Below, piece after piece: positions 7,781-15,108 of a stretch of 39,053 bases of DNA. Every line of letters starts with the position of its first letter. Positions within the stretch are counted from its first letter, which is position 1. The translations under genes and the position numbers were made by a program. The notes beneath the pieces are model-generated. The model ran no database searches and was not told the origin of the DNA. It saw only the letters and a list, made by a program, of their open reading frames with translations. The stretch spans positions 1 to 39,053 of the forward strand of contig NZ_QLZD01000022.1 of NCBI RefSeq assembly GCF_008636115.1. The letters are read 5' to 3'. The stretch is from Candidatus Tokpelaia sp. Its GTDB lineage: Bacteria > Pseudomonadota > Alphaproteobacteria > Rhizobiales > Rhizobiaceae.

Positions 7781-9109
7781 ATGACCAATGATAATCATAA
7801 AAGGATTGCGACTATGAAATTGCAGGCCCTTGCCGAAAGCGGCCTGGTTCAGCTCCCCACAACGGACGCTTTTTTTGTTCCCGTTTCGGTGGGGGAATTG
7901 CGCTATGCCGTGCGTGAAGGGCGCTATATTTATTGCAGCGCTATGCAGACCAATAAGAGCAGCAGCGGTGTTTATTATCTGGAAAACACCAATGGCAATG
8001 ACTCCACCCAACAGACGGAAATTTATTCCAATTTCGGCAAATGTGTGTATAACCCGCAAGCAACCTTGAATCTGACCAATCAACTGGCCGGCAGTATTTA
8101 TGATAATTATGTTCTCTATAGTGATGGGGATCAGAATGTCTGGTATTATAACCGGGCAACGCAGCAGGCAGTGATGATTCTGGATAAATCGACGGCGACT
8201 TATATTTATAAAAATGTCGAATATCAATGCGCCGATGAGGTGAAATTCCGTAATCCGGGCTTTTTTGCTGCCGGCCAGTTTATCCTTGTCGGTGATGATA
8301 AATTTCTTGTTTTTGATTATACGGAAACCGGCACGAGCTTTAGCCGCGCCTATGATCTGGAACCGCTGCAAGACAAGGTAACAAATGCCGAATGCCCTTA
8401 TGTCAAAGGCGGCAGAATCTATTTTAGCGCTAATGGCAGCAATGAAACAACACAGCTCCAGACCGGCAATGGCGAGACTATAGAAATTCTGCGGACAACC
8501 GGCTGTTACAGTGTGGCTTATAGTGACACGGAGGTCACGGATTTGCGGAGAGAAAATGTTTCTCCCGATCTTTATACCAGTGACGGTAAGGGCATTTATT
8601 GGATTGGCAACCCGAATTATAATGATAAAATCGGTTATGTCGGCTATACGGGAGATTATTTTAATAGCAATTATACGCCACAATTTGGCGATATGTTTGA
8701 ATATACAAAGGCGGAAGCCGGGGTGGATTTTGCTATTGATGCCGATTGTGAGCTTATCTTTAAAGACGGGCTGCAATCTGATTTTGAAATAAAATCTAAC
8801 GGCCAGTCTCTAAAAATGGTAAATAATCTCATTACCAGAAATGATCTTGATGATGATGATTATAAAAAACAAATCCTTTATGTCGGGGTTTGGTCGATGA
8901 TTATCACCAAAAAATATGTGGTTCTTTATCGGCATTATGATTGGCAGCCGGAAGCGCAGTCGGAAGACAGTTTTGTGAAATCTCCGGCAGAGCCGTGTCT
9001 GATTGTTTTTCAATCTCTCAATACACATGATTTAAAGCTTAATATGCCTGCCGACACGGAATTTTTCCTGCGGAGAATACAGCCCCATGAATTTATCATA
9101 ACGGGTTGA
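7781..9109 (+). CDS. Orphan 442-aa protein of unknown function, beta-rich
   Basis: I do not recognise this protein. It has no signal peptide or membrane segment. Several segments alternate Tyr/Val/Ile with Asp/Asn/Gly turns: GVYYLENTNG, NVWYYNRATQ, FLVFDYTETG, RIYFSANGS, GIYWIGNPNY. Their spacing of roughly 50-60 residues suggests a beta-propeller or related repeat fold; that is inference. Tyr and Asp/Asn are frequent, and codons are more AT-rich than in neighbours, suggesting acquisition. The ATG at 7781 follows AAGGGA eight bases upstream; a later in-frame ATG (MKLQALAESG) is possible. It sits between yhhQ and a duplicate of the yhhQ 3' end, so it looks like cargo inserted there. Confidence 0.8.
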   Translation: MTNDNHKRIATMKLQALAESGLVQLPTTDAFFVPVSVGELRYAVREGRYIYCSAMQTNKSSSGVYYLENTNGNDSTQQTEIYSNFGKCVYNPQATLNLTNQLAGSIYDNYVLYSDGDQNVWYYNRATQQAVMILDKSTATYIYKNVEYQCADEVKFRNPGFFAAGQFILVGDDKFLVFDYTETGTSFSRAYDLEPLQDKVTNAECPYVKGGRIYFSANGSNETTQLQTGNGETIEILRTTGCYSVAYSDTEVTDLRRENVSPDLYTSDGKGIYWIGNPNYNDKIGYVGYTGDYFNSNYTPQFGDMFEYTKAEAGVDFAIDADCELIFKDGLQSDFEIKSNGQSLKMVNNLITRNDLDDDDYKKQILYVGVWSMIITKKYVVLYRHYDWQPEAQSEDSFVKSPAEPCLIVFQSLNTHDLKLNMPADTEFFLRRIQPHEFIITG

Positions 9110-9180
9110 AGCGGGAAGCTTGAGCTGCGTTGCGCTATAAAGAGCGGCGCGTAATAAGGCCGCTATAGAAACCATGATTT

Positions 9181-9209
9181 CCCCTTGATTCTCTATCGGA
9201 CTCAAGGGG
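9181..9209. repeat. Inverted repeat (CCCCTTGA / TCAAGGGG)
   Basis: Eight-bp perfect arms surround a 13-nt loop, with no T-run. It lies 72 bp after the 442-aa gene and 10 bp before the CRISPR half-repeat. It could be a weak terminator or a scar. Confidence 0.45.
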
Positions 9210-9218
9210 GAATATCCG

Positions 9219-9243
9219 GTTTCAGCCCCCGCGCAAAAGCTGG
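9219..9243 (+). repeat. Truncated CRISPR repeat fused to the displaced yhhQ fragment
   Basis: This stretch matches the first 25 bases of the 36-bp CRISPR repeat with two mismatches (positions 3-4), including an exact 21-base run. At GCGCAAAAGCTGG the sequence passes directly into the yhhQ-like fragment. The intact yhhQ gene contains those same 13 bases at the equivalent point, so the junction looks like recombination through a shared 13-bp sequence. Confidence 0.8.
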
Positions 9244-9537
9244 TGGCGAGCGCTGCTGGCGGCGGCGGTTTGCGGCTCCTGCCTTGATACGATTTTATTT
9301 TTTTCTATCGCCTTTGCTCCGCTTTTCAGCTTTATTGACACTTTCGCTCATGCCGGCAATGGTTCAATAAGCGGGCAGACACAGCTTTTCGGTTTCGCTG
9401 CGCCGATATGGTTTTCTCTCGCTCTTGGTGATTTCTGGGTAAAGCTGGCTATGGCTTTTGCCATGCTGCTGCTCTACCGCGCGGCGCTGGCCTGGCTCAT
9501 TCCCAGCCTTTACCGTTTGCATAAAGCCTCAAGCTAA
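9232..9537 (+). pseudogene. Displaced 3' fragment of yhhQ (VUT transporter)
   Basis: Translation in the yhhQ frame gives KSWWRALLAAAVCGSCLDT and continues to HKASS and a stop, closely matching the last 100 residues of the transporter encoded at 6827-7621. The frame is uninterrupted, but there is no N-terminal half and no start codon context. The copy has diverged at both silent and replacement sites (for example LLPYRA became LLLYRA), so it is not a very recent duplication. It begins at the shared GCGCAAAAGCTGG sequence. Confidence 0.88.
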
Positions 9538-9692
9538 AATCTTTTCCAGAACAGCTTTATTTTACTTCTGAGGGTTGGCAGGCTTCTGCTGCAAAAATAC
9601 TGCCGGCGGGCGGACAGGCTGCACCTTTGCTGCTTTTACAATAAATAAGAACAGCAGATAATAATGCTGTGTGGTAAAAAGCGGCGCACCCG

Positions 9693-9722
9693 GCAATAGC
9701 GCGCAAAAACAGAATTTGAAAC
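9693..9722 (-). repeat. Probable decayed CRISPR repeat beyond the array's distal end
   Basis: The stretch starts GCAATAGC (repeat: GTAACAGC), continues GCGCAAAA exactly as in the repeat and ends TTTGAAAC (repeat: TCTGAAAC). The C-rich arm is lost. It lies 26 bp from the next degenerate repeat. Confidence 0.45.
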
Positions 9723-9748
9723 AGCTCGGCTTCATAGCGGTGCCAAAA

Positions 9749-11830
9749 GTAACAGCCCTCATTGAAAACAGAGGGTCTGAAACGTTTCTCAAACTGCTCC
9801 GATTATGCGGAAATGTAACAGCGCCCCCTGAAAACAGGGGGCATGAAATCCCCCAGCAAGCACCCCACACATTTCCGCACGTAACAGCCCCCGCGCAAAA
9901 GCTGGGGGTCTGAAACTAGGCACTAATTGCGACAAAGGCCGGTCACGTAACAGCCCCCGCGCAAAAGCTGGGGGTCTGAAACTCGTGCCATTTGCACTAT
10001 AGGCAGGGCGCTGTAACAGCCCCCGCGCAAAAGCTGGGGGTCTGAAACTATGATCGGGATAGGCAGTGCGTTCTACGCGTAACAGCCCCCGCGCAAAAGC
10101 TGGGGGTCTGAAACTACACGCGCACCGGAGAGTGCAAGGTATCTGTAACAGCCCCCGCGCAAAAGCTGGGGGTCTGAAACCCAGCCCTTTTTGCTGTTCG
10201 CGCAAATACGGTAACAGCCCCCGCGCAAAAGCTGGGGGTCTGAAACATGAATGGGCAAACGATAAAGTTGCCGCTTGTAACAGCCCCCGCGCAAAAGCTG
10301 GGGGTCTGAAACCTGACGGCACAACAATGCCTCTGGACAGCAGTAACAGCCCCCGCGCAAAAGCTGGGGGTCTGAAACTTATGATGAAGAAAATCGGCCG
10401 GAAATTGAGTAACAGCCCCCGCGCAAAAGCTGGGGGTCTGAAACAAATACGGGTGGCAAGTGATGATGTGAGCGGTAACAGCCCCCGCGCAAAAGCTGGG
10501 GGTCTGAAACTTATGGTGAGGGTGATATGTATCGCCCTGTGTAACAGCCCCCGCGCAAAAGCTGGGGGTCTGAAACGCATTATGGCGCCGACATTATGCG
10601 GGTCTGGTAACAGCCCCCGCGCAAAAGCTGGGGGTCTGAAACCCCCTCGCTTTCATCAATTATCTGCACCCCGTAACAGCCCCCGCGCAAAAGCTGGGGG
10701 TCTGAAACGCTTGCGCCTGTGCCGGCAGAAGGCTGATGGTAACAGCCCCCGCGCAAAAGCTGGGGGTCTGAAACAGCGGCCGAAATTGAGCAGATGGATA
10801 ATTGGTAACAGCCCCCGCGCAAAAGCTGGGGGTCTGAAACCATTGCCAAAGGCTTTAACCAGAACCGACAGTAACAGCCCCCGCGCAAAAGCTGGGGGTC
10901 TGAAACAATGGCTGCGGCCGGTGCCGGGGCGGTTTTGTAACAGCCCCCGCGCAAAAGCTGGGGGTCTGAAACATTGCCGGGGGTTGGCACATCAGGCGTC
11001 AAGTAACAGCCCCCGCGCAAAAGCTGGGGGTCTGAAACCGGCAACGGCCTTGGCTGAAGTGGCGGAAGGTAACAGCCCCCGCGCAAAAGCTGGGGGTCTG
11101 AAACCGCCGACAATACGCCGGTAAGTCGCTTCCTGTAACAGCCCCCGCGCAAAAGCTGGGGGTCTGAAACAATAGCTTCAACGGCTTTAGCATCATTTGG
11201 GTAACAGCCCCCGCGCAAAAGCTGGGGGTCTGAAACACGCCCAAACGCACGCATCTGCGCAGGCGTGTAACAGCCCCCGCGCAAAAGCTGGGGGTCTGAA
11301 ACCGTCGTCCCGCACGCTAGCGATGCCATAGAGTAACAGCCCCCGCGCAAAAGCTGGGGGTCTGAAACAAATTGAAGATTTTGATGCTGTGATGTCTCGT
11401 AACAGCCCCCGCGCAAAAGCTGGGGGTCTGAAACAAAAACCATTTGGCTAGTAAGCAAATCCAGGTAACAGCCCCCGCGCAAAAGCTGGGGGTCTGAAAC
11501 TGTAGCCAATATGCAATAGCAGCAGCTTTTGTAACAGCCCCCGCGCAAAAGCTGGGGGTCTGAAACGCTTGCCGAAGAATTGTTTCAGGCCAGGCAGTAA
11601 CAGCCCCCGCGCAAAAGCTGGGGGTCTGAAACTGCTGGAAGAGTTCAAATGTATATCAATGAGTAACAGCCCCCGCGCAAAAGCTGGGGGTCTGAAACTT
11701 CAGTGATTATGACTGCCTGGTTTTTGAAGTAACAGCCCCCGCGCAAAAGCTGGGGGTCTGAAACGGTTAATGCTTTGATTGACGACTTTAGGACGTAACA
11801 GCCCCCGCGCAAAAGCTGGGGGTCTGAAAC
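9749..11830 (-). CRISPR. CRISPR array: 30 identical 36-bp repeats plus 2 degenerate ones, 31 spacers
   Basis: Thirty identical repeats run from 9881 to 11830 at an exact 66-bp period, so all 29 spacers between them are 30 bp. Two degenerate repeats (9749-9783, 35 bp; 9815-9850, 36 bp) extend the array leftwards with spacers of 31 and 30 bp. On the plus strand the repeat begins GTAACAGCCCCC and ends GGGGGTCTGAAAC. Because the degenerate copies are on the left, the leader should be on the right and transcription on the minus strand, the same direction as the HEPN gene. In that reading the repeat RNA starts GUUUCAGA and folds as CAG-a-CCCCC-a-GC, loop UUUU, GC-gc-GGGGG-CUG. Both degenerate repeats keep the UUUU loop and a five-pair stem, one with a compensatory pair change (CCCTC/GAGGG). 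The 36/30 geometry and the central U-loop resemble type VI-B repeats. Confidence 0.99.
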
Positions 11831-11948
11831 GCACTTCCCTTATTTATCTGAAAATAAACAAAAAAAGCACATAGCAAGCGCACAAAAATGATATTATCAC
11901 CCGTCTTGCAAGAGCGAATAGAGCACTTTTTCGCGCGTTTGGCAAGCT
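11831..11948 (-). promoter_or_regulatory. CRISPR leader with extended -10
   Basis: This 118-bp AT-rich stretch separates the stop of the 577-aa gene from the first, leader-proximal repeat. On the minus strand it holds TGATAATAT (plus 11891-11899), an extended -10 motif, placing transcription start about 50 bp before the array. No convincing -35 is seen. The leader assignment rests mainly on repeat degeneracy at the opposite end. Confidence 0.5.
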
Positions 11949-13682
11949 TTATTTTAAAGAATCCTGCGCTTTTTCCAAGGCAAGAATAAGCTGCCGCAAG
12001 CGAAAGCGCAAGGCTTTACGCGGCTCTATTTTGCCGTTCTGCCGTGCTGTTCGCTGTTTTTCCAGCCTTTCGCCTGAGATTTTCTGTTTATTAGAGAGGC
12101 GCCGCAATTTTATGGTGCCCGGCGGTTCTGTTGCTGTTTTTTCTATATGCGTTATTGAGCAATTCTCTGCTTCCAGAACGGCTTTAACAGCATTGTAAAA
12201 ATGCGCCGGGCGCGGAAATGAGGAATTGGCAATTAAAGGATTTTGCGGTGTCAAAATTTGCATAATTTGGGTAAAAATTTCCTGCTCAGAAAACGTTTTT
12301 TTTGTTTCTTCGTTCTCTGTCAGCCAAAATAGCCCATTATGAGCGATCTGATTGCGGATAGCTCGCAGGTTCAAATCTTTAATTTTGCCAATTTGCTCCT
12401 TTTCTTCTTTGCGTTGTTTTTTACTTATGCCGCGCTGTTCTAATGAAGAAAGCGGCTGATATTTTTCAGCATAATTGTCACTATAAAAATGTATGATTTT
12501 TTGCAGGCGCATAATGGTGAGATAAAAAGGCAGGATTTCATTTTTAAAGCTCAGGCGATTCTCCGTATCGGCATAGATAATATAATCCTGCTGCCGTGGA
12601 TTTTGGCTGTCAAAGGTTTTTAATTTACTTATGACCAGCGGCGCGCCCAGCCGGCTGCAGATTTGCCGAAAATTTTGTTCGCCGATAAAATCGTAATACT
12701 GTTTGAAGCGGTTTTCGCGTAAGTCCGTTGGGGCAAGTTTCAGCCCGTAATAATATTTGCGCCATTTGCCGCTCAGCAATTCGCGACTCTTTTGTTTTTT
12801 ATTTTTATAGCCGCCGCTTTTTGTTCGTTCTGCCTCGGGGGTATAAATATTTTTGCGCGCCCGCGCCTCAGCAAACATGGCTTTTATGCCTTCTGCGCGT
12901 TTTTCTTTGGCATATTGCAGTATAGACTGCATATCAGCAATTATTGCTGCTGCATAATTGGTTTTTATGTGTTTGGCGGCGTGTCCCAGCTCATTACAGA
13001 ATTGCGGCAATAATAACAGCCCTAACACGGTGAGACATTCAGCATTTTCCTGCGGGGTAGGGATTTTATCCTGTTTGGCTATTCTTTCGTCATAATGTTC
13101 GAGGAAGTGGCGCGTTTTGACCAGCAGATTAACGGCCGCAATAAATTCATCAATATTCCATGGCAGGCCGTGCCGCTGCACCAGCCCTTTACTGAAAATT
13201 TCATAAATTTTAGCATGGCCTTTGGGCGCCGGGGTTTGTGCCAAGGCCTGCAACAGCTTAATAAAACCGGTATTAAGTATATCCGTTGTTTGGGCATAGC
13301 GGATTTTGGGGATTAAAATGGCGTCTTTAAAAGCGCTGCCGCAGGGTTTTCGCCTGCCGGAAGAATCAGGAATGCCGTTCTGTGCCAGATCAAACAAGCG
13401 CTGCCGCCGCTTTTTAGCGGTGCGCGGGAAGGCCTGCCAAAAAATGCTTTGGCAATAAGTGCCGCAGAGGCGGATAAAAAACAGCAGATCAGAGCGCAGT
13501 TGCGGGCTGGCGGCCAATAGCGGCAGCAGGTCAAGTTGTTTTGGCGGGAGTGGTAAAGTGTTTTGCTCAGCGGCCGAGTGTGCGGCGGCGCTTTTTGCGA
13601 GTGAGGCTTGAGGCGGGGTAGCGGCGGTATTTACGGCGACGGCCTGCGCCGGCGCCGGCGCCGATGTTGCGGGAAGAATCAT
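11949..13682 (-). CDS. Compact Cas13-like dual-HEPN effector (putative type VI CRISPR nuclease)
   Basis: A 577-aa protein directly upstream of, and codirectional with, the CRISPR array. It has exactly two HEPN RxxxxH ribonuclease motifs: RHFLEH at 191-196 (context VKTRHFLEHYDER) and RNQIAH at 443-448 (context LRAIRNQIAHNGLFW). These recall the HEPN1 and HEPN2 motifs of Cas13b proteins. Residues 1-45 are Ala/Pro-rich and probably disordered. Lys/Arg-rich stretches at 281-312 and 524-565 could bind crRNA. Each motif sits in Leu-rich, predicted helical sequence. Known Cas13a-d are about 900-1250 aa and compact Cas13bt/X/Y about 775-800, so this is unusually small; I recall a recently described small 'Cas13an' group it might join. 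Start at 13682 follows AGAGGG six bases upstream. Expected role: crRNA-guided RNA cleavage. No Cas9, Cas12 or Cas10 features are present. Confidence 0.85.
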   Translation of the reverse strand: MILPATSAPAPAQAVAVNTAATPPQASLAKSAAAHSAAEQNTLPLPPKQLDLLPLLAASPQLRSDLLFFIRLCGTYCQSIFWQAFPRTAKKRRQRLFDLAQNGIPDSSGRRKPCGSAFKDAILIPKIRYAQTTDILNTGFIKLLQALAQTPAPKGHAKIYEIFSKGLVQRHGLPWNIDEFIAAVNLLVKTRHFLEHYDERIAKQDKIPTPQENAECLTVLGLLLLPQFCNELGHAAKHIKTNYAAAIIADMQSILQYAKEKRAEGIKAMFAEARARKNIYTPEAERTKSGGYKNKKQKSRELLSGKWRKYYYGLKLAPTDLRENRFKQYYDFIGEQNFRQICSRLGAPLVISKLKTFDSQNPRQQDYIIYADTENRLSFKNEILPFYLTIMRLQKIIHFYSDNYAEKYQPLSSLEQRGISKKQRKEEKEQIGKIKDLNLRAIRNQIAHNGLFWLTENEETKKTFSEQEIFTQIMQILTPQNPLIANSSFPRPAHFYNAVKAVLEAENCSITHIEKTATEPPGTIKLRRLSNKQKISGERLEKQRTARQNGKIEPRKALRFRLRQLILALEKAQDSLK

Positions 13683-13742
13683 AATTAACCCTCTGCTAAC
13701 TATATTTATTAAGCTTTTTAGGCCGCCGGCGGCAGAGTGTAA

Positions 13743-13762
13743 AGATATTATACCCTATATCT
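13743..13762 (-). promoter_or_regulatory. Likely promoter and operator-like palindrome for the Cas13-like gene
   Basis: On the minus strand a perfect TATAAT (plus 13747-13752) lies 64 bp before the start codon. It is embedded in an inverted repeat with AGATAT/ATATCT arms (13743-13748 and 13757-13762), which could be a repressor site. The -35 region (GTCGCC) is poor. Confidence 0.45.
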
Positions 13763-13825
13763 GGTGCCGGCGACTTTTTGCCTGCTATATAGTGTGTGAA
13801 CAAAGAGAGAAAACAGACATGGCTC

Positions 13826-13856
13826 TGATTCGCCCATGATTCGTTCTCACCTGTTC
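13826..13856 (-). repeat. Dispersed 31-bp element, copy 2
   Basis: The reverse complement of 3076-3106 at 29 of 31 positions. It lies in the 217-bp gap between the Abi gene and the Cas13-like gene, upstream of the latter's promoter. Confidence 0.75.
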
Positions 13857-13899
13857 TGAGCGTTAAAATTTATGGTAAATAAAGTGTAAATTCAGCCGC

Positions 13900-14853
13900 T
13901 TAGCGCCAGAGAGAGGCAATTCGCCAATCAGCAGGAAAACCCATAGCGTGCGTGCGATGCGGGTGCTGCTGTATAAAGCCGATAAAATCGTGCCGCCACT
14001 CCTGCCTGCTATCGATAGAGCGCAACAAATAGACGATATAACAAAGAATATTATAAAGCTTTTTAGGAGAAGACAGATCGAGCGCTTGTTGCAGCAAGGG
14101 AGATGTGTTAGGCGCAGGCGGAATAGCAGAAAAGACTCTGTTCCATAAGCGGCCGTTATGGGCACAAATATTACGGATAGCGCGTAATTGGTTTAACGCT
14201 GCAATAAAGCCCCCCTGTTTAATAAAGTCACTTTTTCTGTTTTTGGCATAAAGATGGGCAAATTCCTGCTTATCTTTCTGTCTCAGGAAATATATAAAAT
14301 ATAAGAATTCACCAAAAGATAAAATTTCTGTTATAAGCCAAGCTTCAGGGAGTGTGCTATTGGGGCGCCTGGTTTTATATTTCATTATAAAATCTTCATT
14401 AGATTGAAAAAATTTAGCCTGTGCATTTTGTATTATGTCTTGTATTTTTTTGCCTTTCAGCTTCGGCGGGCTGTAATATTGGCAATCATAATAAAATAGC
14501 GGGCTGTATTTGAGAGAAAAATATTGCGCCCATTGAGTTTTGAGCGATATTTCTATTTTTCCTAAAGCGGTGGAAACTAAATCGCGCAATTTTTCATCGA
14601 AGTGATAGCGGTCTATTACATCTTCGAAGAACACATTTTCCTGAAAAGCTTCCAGCCGCTCATTATTTTTAGGGATTTGCGGTTTTGCTCTCTGGCGCAA
14701 GTCATACCAATAAAGCCCAAGGTGATAATAGCTGATATGACTGAGAGAGGACGCTGCTGCTGTTTTATCCCGAAAATGCATACCACGCTGTTCCAGCAGG
14801 TCAATATGCTGCTGCACTGTTTGCGCCGGTTTCGGGTATGGATTTGCGGACAT
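13900..14853 (-). CDS. Abi_2-family (AbiD/AbiF-like) HEPN abortive-infection protein
   Basis: A 317-aa protein with the Abi_2 layout. The N-terminal block reads PKPAQTVQQHIDLLEQRGM followed by LSHISYYHLGLYWYDLR. The C-terminal HEPN helix carries LRAIRNICAHNGRLWNR, with RxxxxH at 227-232. Relatives cause phage-triggered growth arrest, presumably by RNA cleavage, and some act as RNA-antitoxin-controlled toxins. Start at 14853 is preceded by GAGAGGGAAGGGGA; the frame is open 60 bp further upstream. It is the gene before the Cas13-like gene on the same strand, 217 bp away. The motif context AIRNICAHNGRLW closely resembles AIRNQIAHNGLFW in the 577-aa protein, consistent with common ancestry of the HEPN domains. 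It could be an accessory of the CRISPR system or an independent neighbour. Confidence 0.88.
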   Translation of the reverse strand: MSANPYPKPAQTVQQHIDLLEQRGMHFRDKTAAASSLSHISYYHLGLYWYDLRQRAKPQIPKNNERLEAFQENVFFEDVIDRYHFDEKLRDLVSTALGKIEISLKTQWAQYFSLKYSPLFYYDCQYYSPPKLKGKKIQDIIQNAQAKFFQSNEDFIMKYKTRRPNSTLPEAWLITEILSFGEFLYFIYFLRQKDKQEFAHLYAKNRKSDFIKQGGFIAALNQLRAIRNICAHNGRLWNRVFSAIPPAPNTSPLLQQALDLSSPKKLYNILCYIVYLLRSIDSRQEWRHDFIGFIQQHPHRTHAMGFPADWRIASLWR

Positions 14854-14880
14854 TCCCCTTCCCTCTCCCCTTATAAAAAA

Positions 14881-14931
14881 CCCTGCAGTTTGCATCATCA
14901 AATGCTTAAGCATTTAAGAGAGGCCGCAGGG
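14881..14931 (-). promoter_or_regulatory. Structured leader or operator upstream of the Abi gene
   Basis: A perfect 16-bp palindrome AAATGCTTAAGCATTT (14900-14915) is enclosed by outer arms CCCTGC (14881-14886) and GCAGGG (14926-14931). Transcribed, it would give a two-part hairpin in the 5' leader, 28 bp before the start codon. It may be an operator, or part of an RNA regulator as described for AbiF-type toxins; the sequence does not decide. Confidence 0.5.
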
Positions 14932-14943
14932 TATGGGTGCCCC

Positions 14944-14972
14944 ATAAATGGGATTTTGAGGAGATAAGTCAA
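14944..14972 (-). promoter_or_regulatory. Possible promoter for the Abi gene
   Basis: On the minus strand TTGACT (plus 14967-14972, 5/6 match) is 17 bp from ATTTAT (plus 14944-14949, 3/6 match). A palindrome CCCATAAATGGG (14941-14952) overlaps the -10. The weak -10 limits confidence. Confidence 0.3.
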
Positions 14973-15054
14973 GCGTTATTTTATTTTTTCAATAATTTCG
15001 TGCTGTTTTATAACATAAACAGGGTTAATCTTTCATCTTCAAGGTGTAGATTAC

Positions 15055-15098
15055 AAGAGGCGGGGAGCGCCGACAGGCTAGCCTGTGGCGCGACAGGG
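15055..15098 (+). repeat. Palindromic dispersed element, copy 2
   Basis: Same unit as 6843-6883 and 15109-15152. The core contains the perfect 14-bp palindrome ACAGGCTAGCCTGT within GCGCC/GGCGC arms. It lies between the Abi gene and the lepA tail copies and is not in a recognised gene here. Confidence 0.88.
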
Positions 15099-15108
15099 AC
15101 AAGAAATA

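Noticed and set aside
9789-11548. Very long open frames on both strands across the array, encoding repeated peptides such as NSPRAKAGGLK, SFRPPAFARGLL and VSDPQLLRGGCY.
   Set aside because: They are artefacts of a 66-bp (22-codon) period: the 36-bp repeat has no stop in these frames and the GC-rich spacers seldom supply one. Nothing suggests translation.
9749-11830. Type II-C assignment, since 36-bp repeats with 30-bp spacers also occur there.
   Set aside because: No Cas9 with RuvC/HNH motifs and no clear tracrRNA gene is in the window, whereas a two-HEPN protein is adjacent. A trans-acting type II system elsewhere cannot be excluded.
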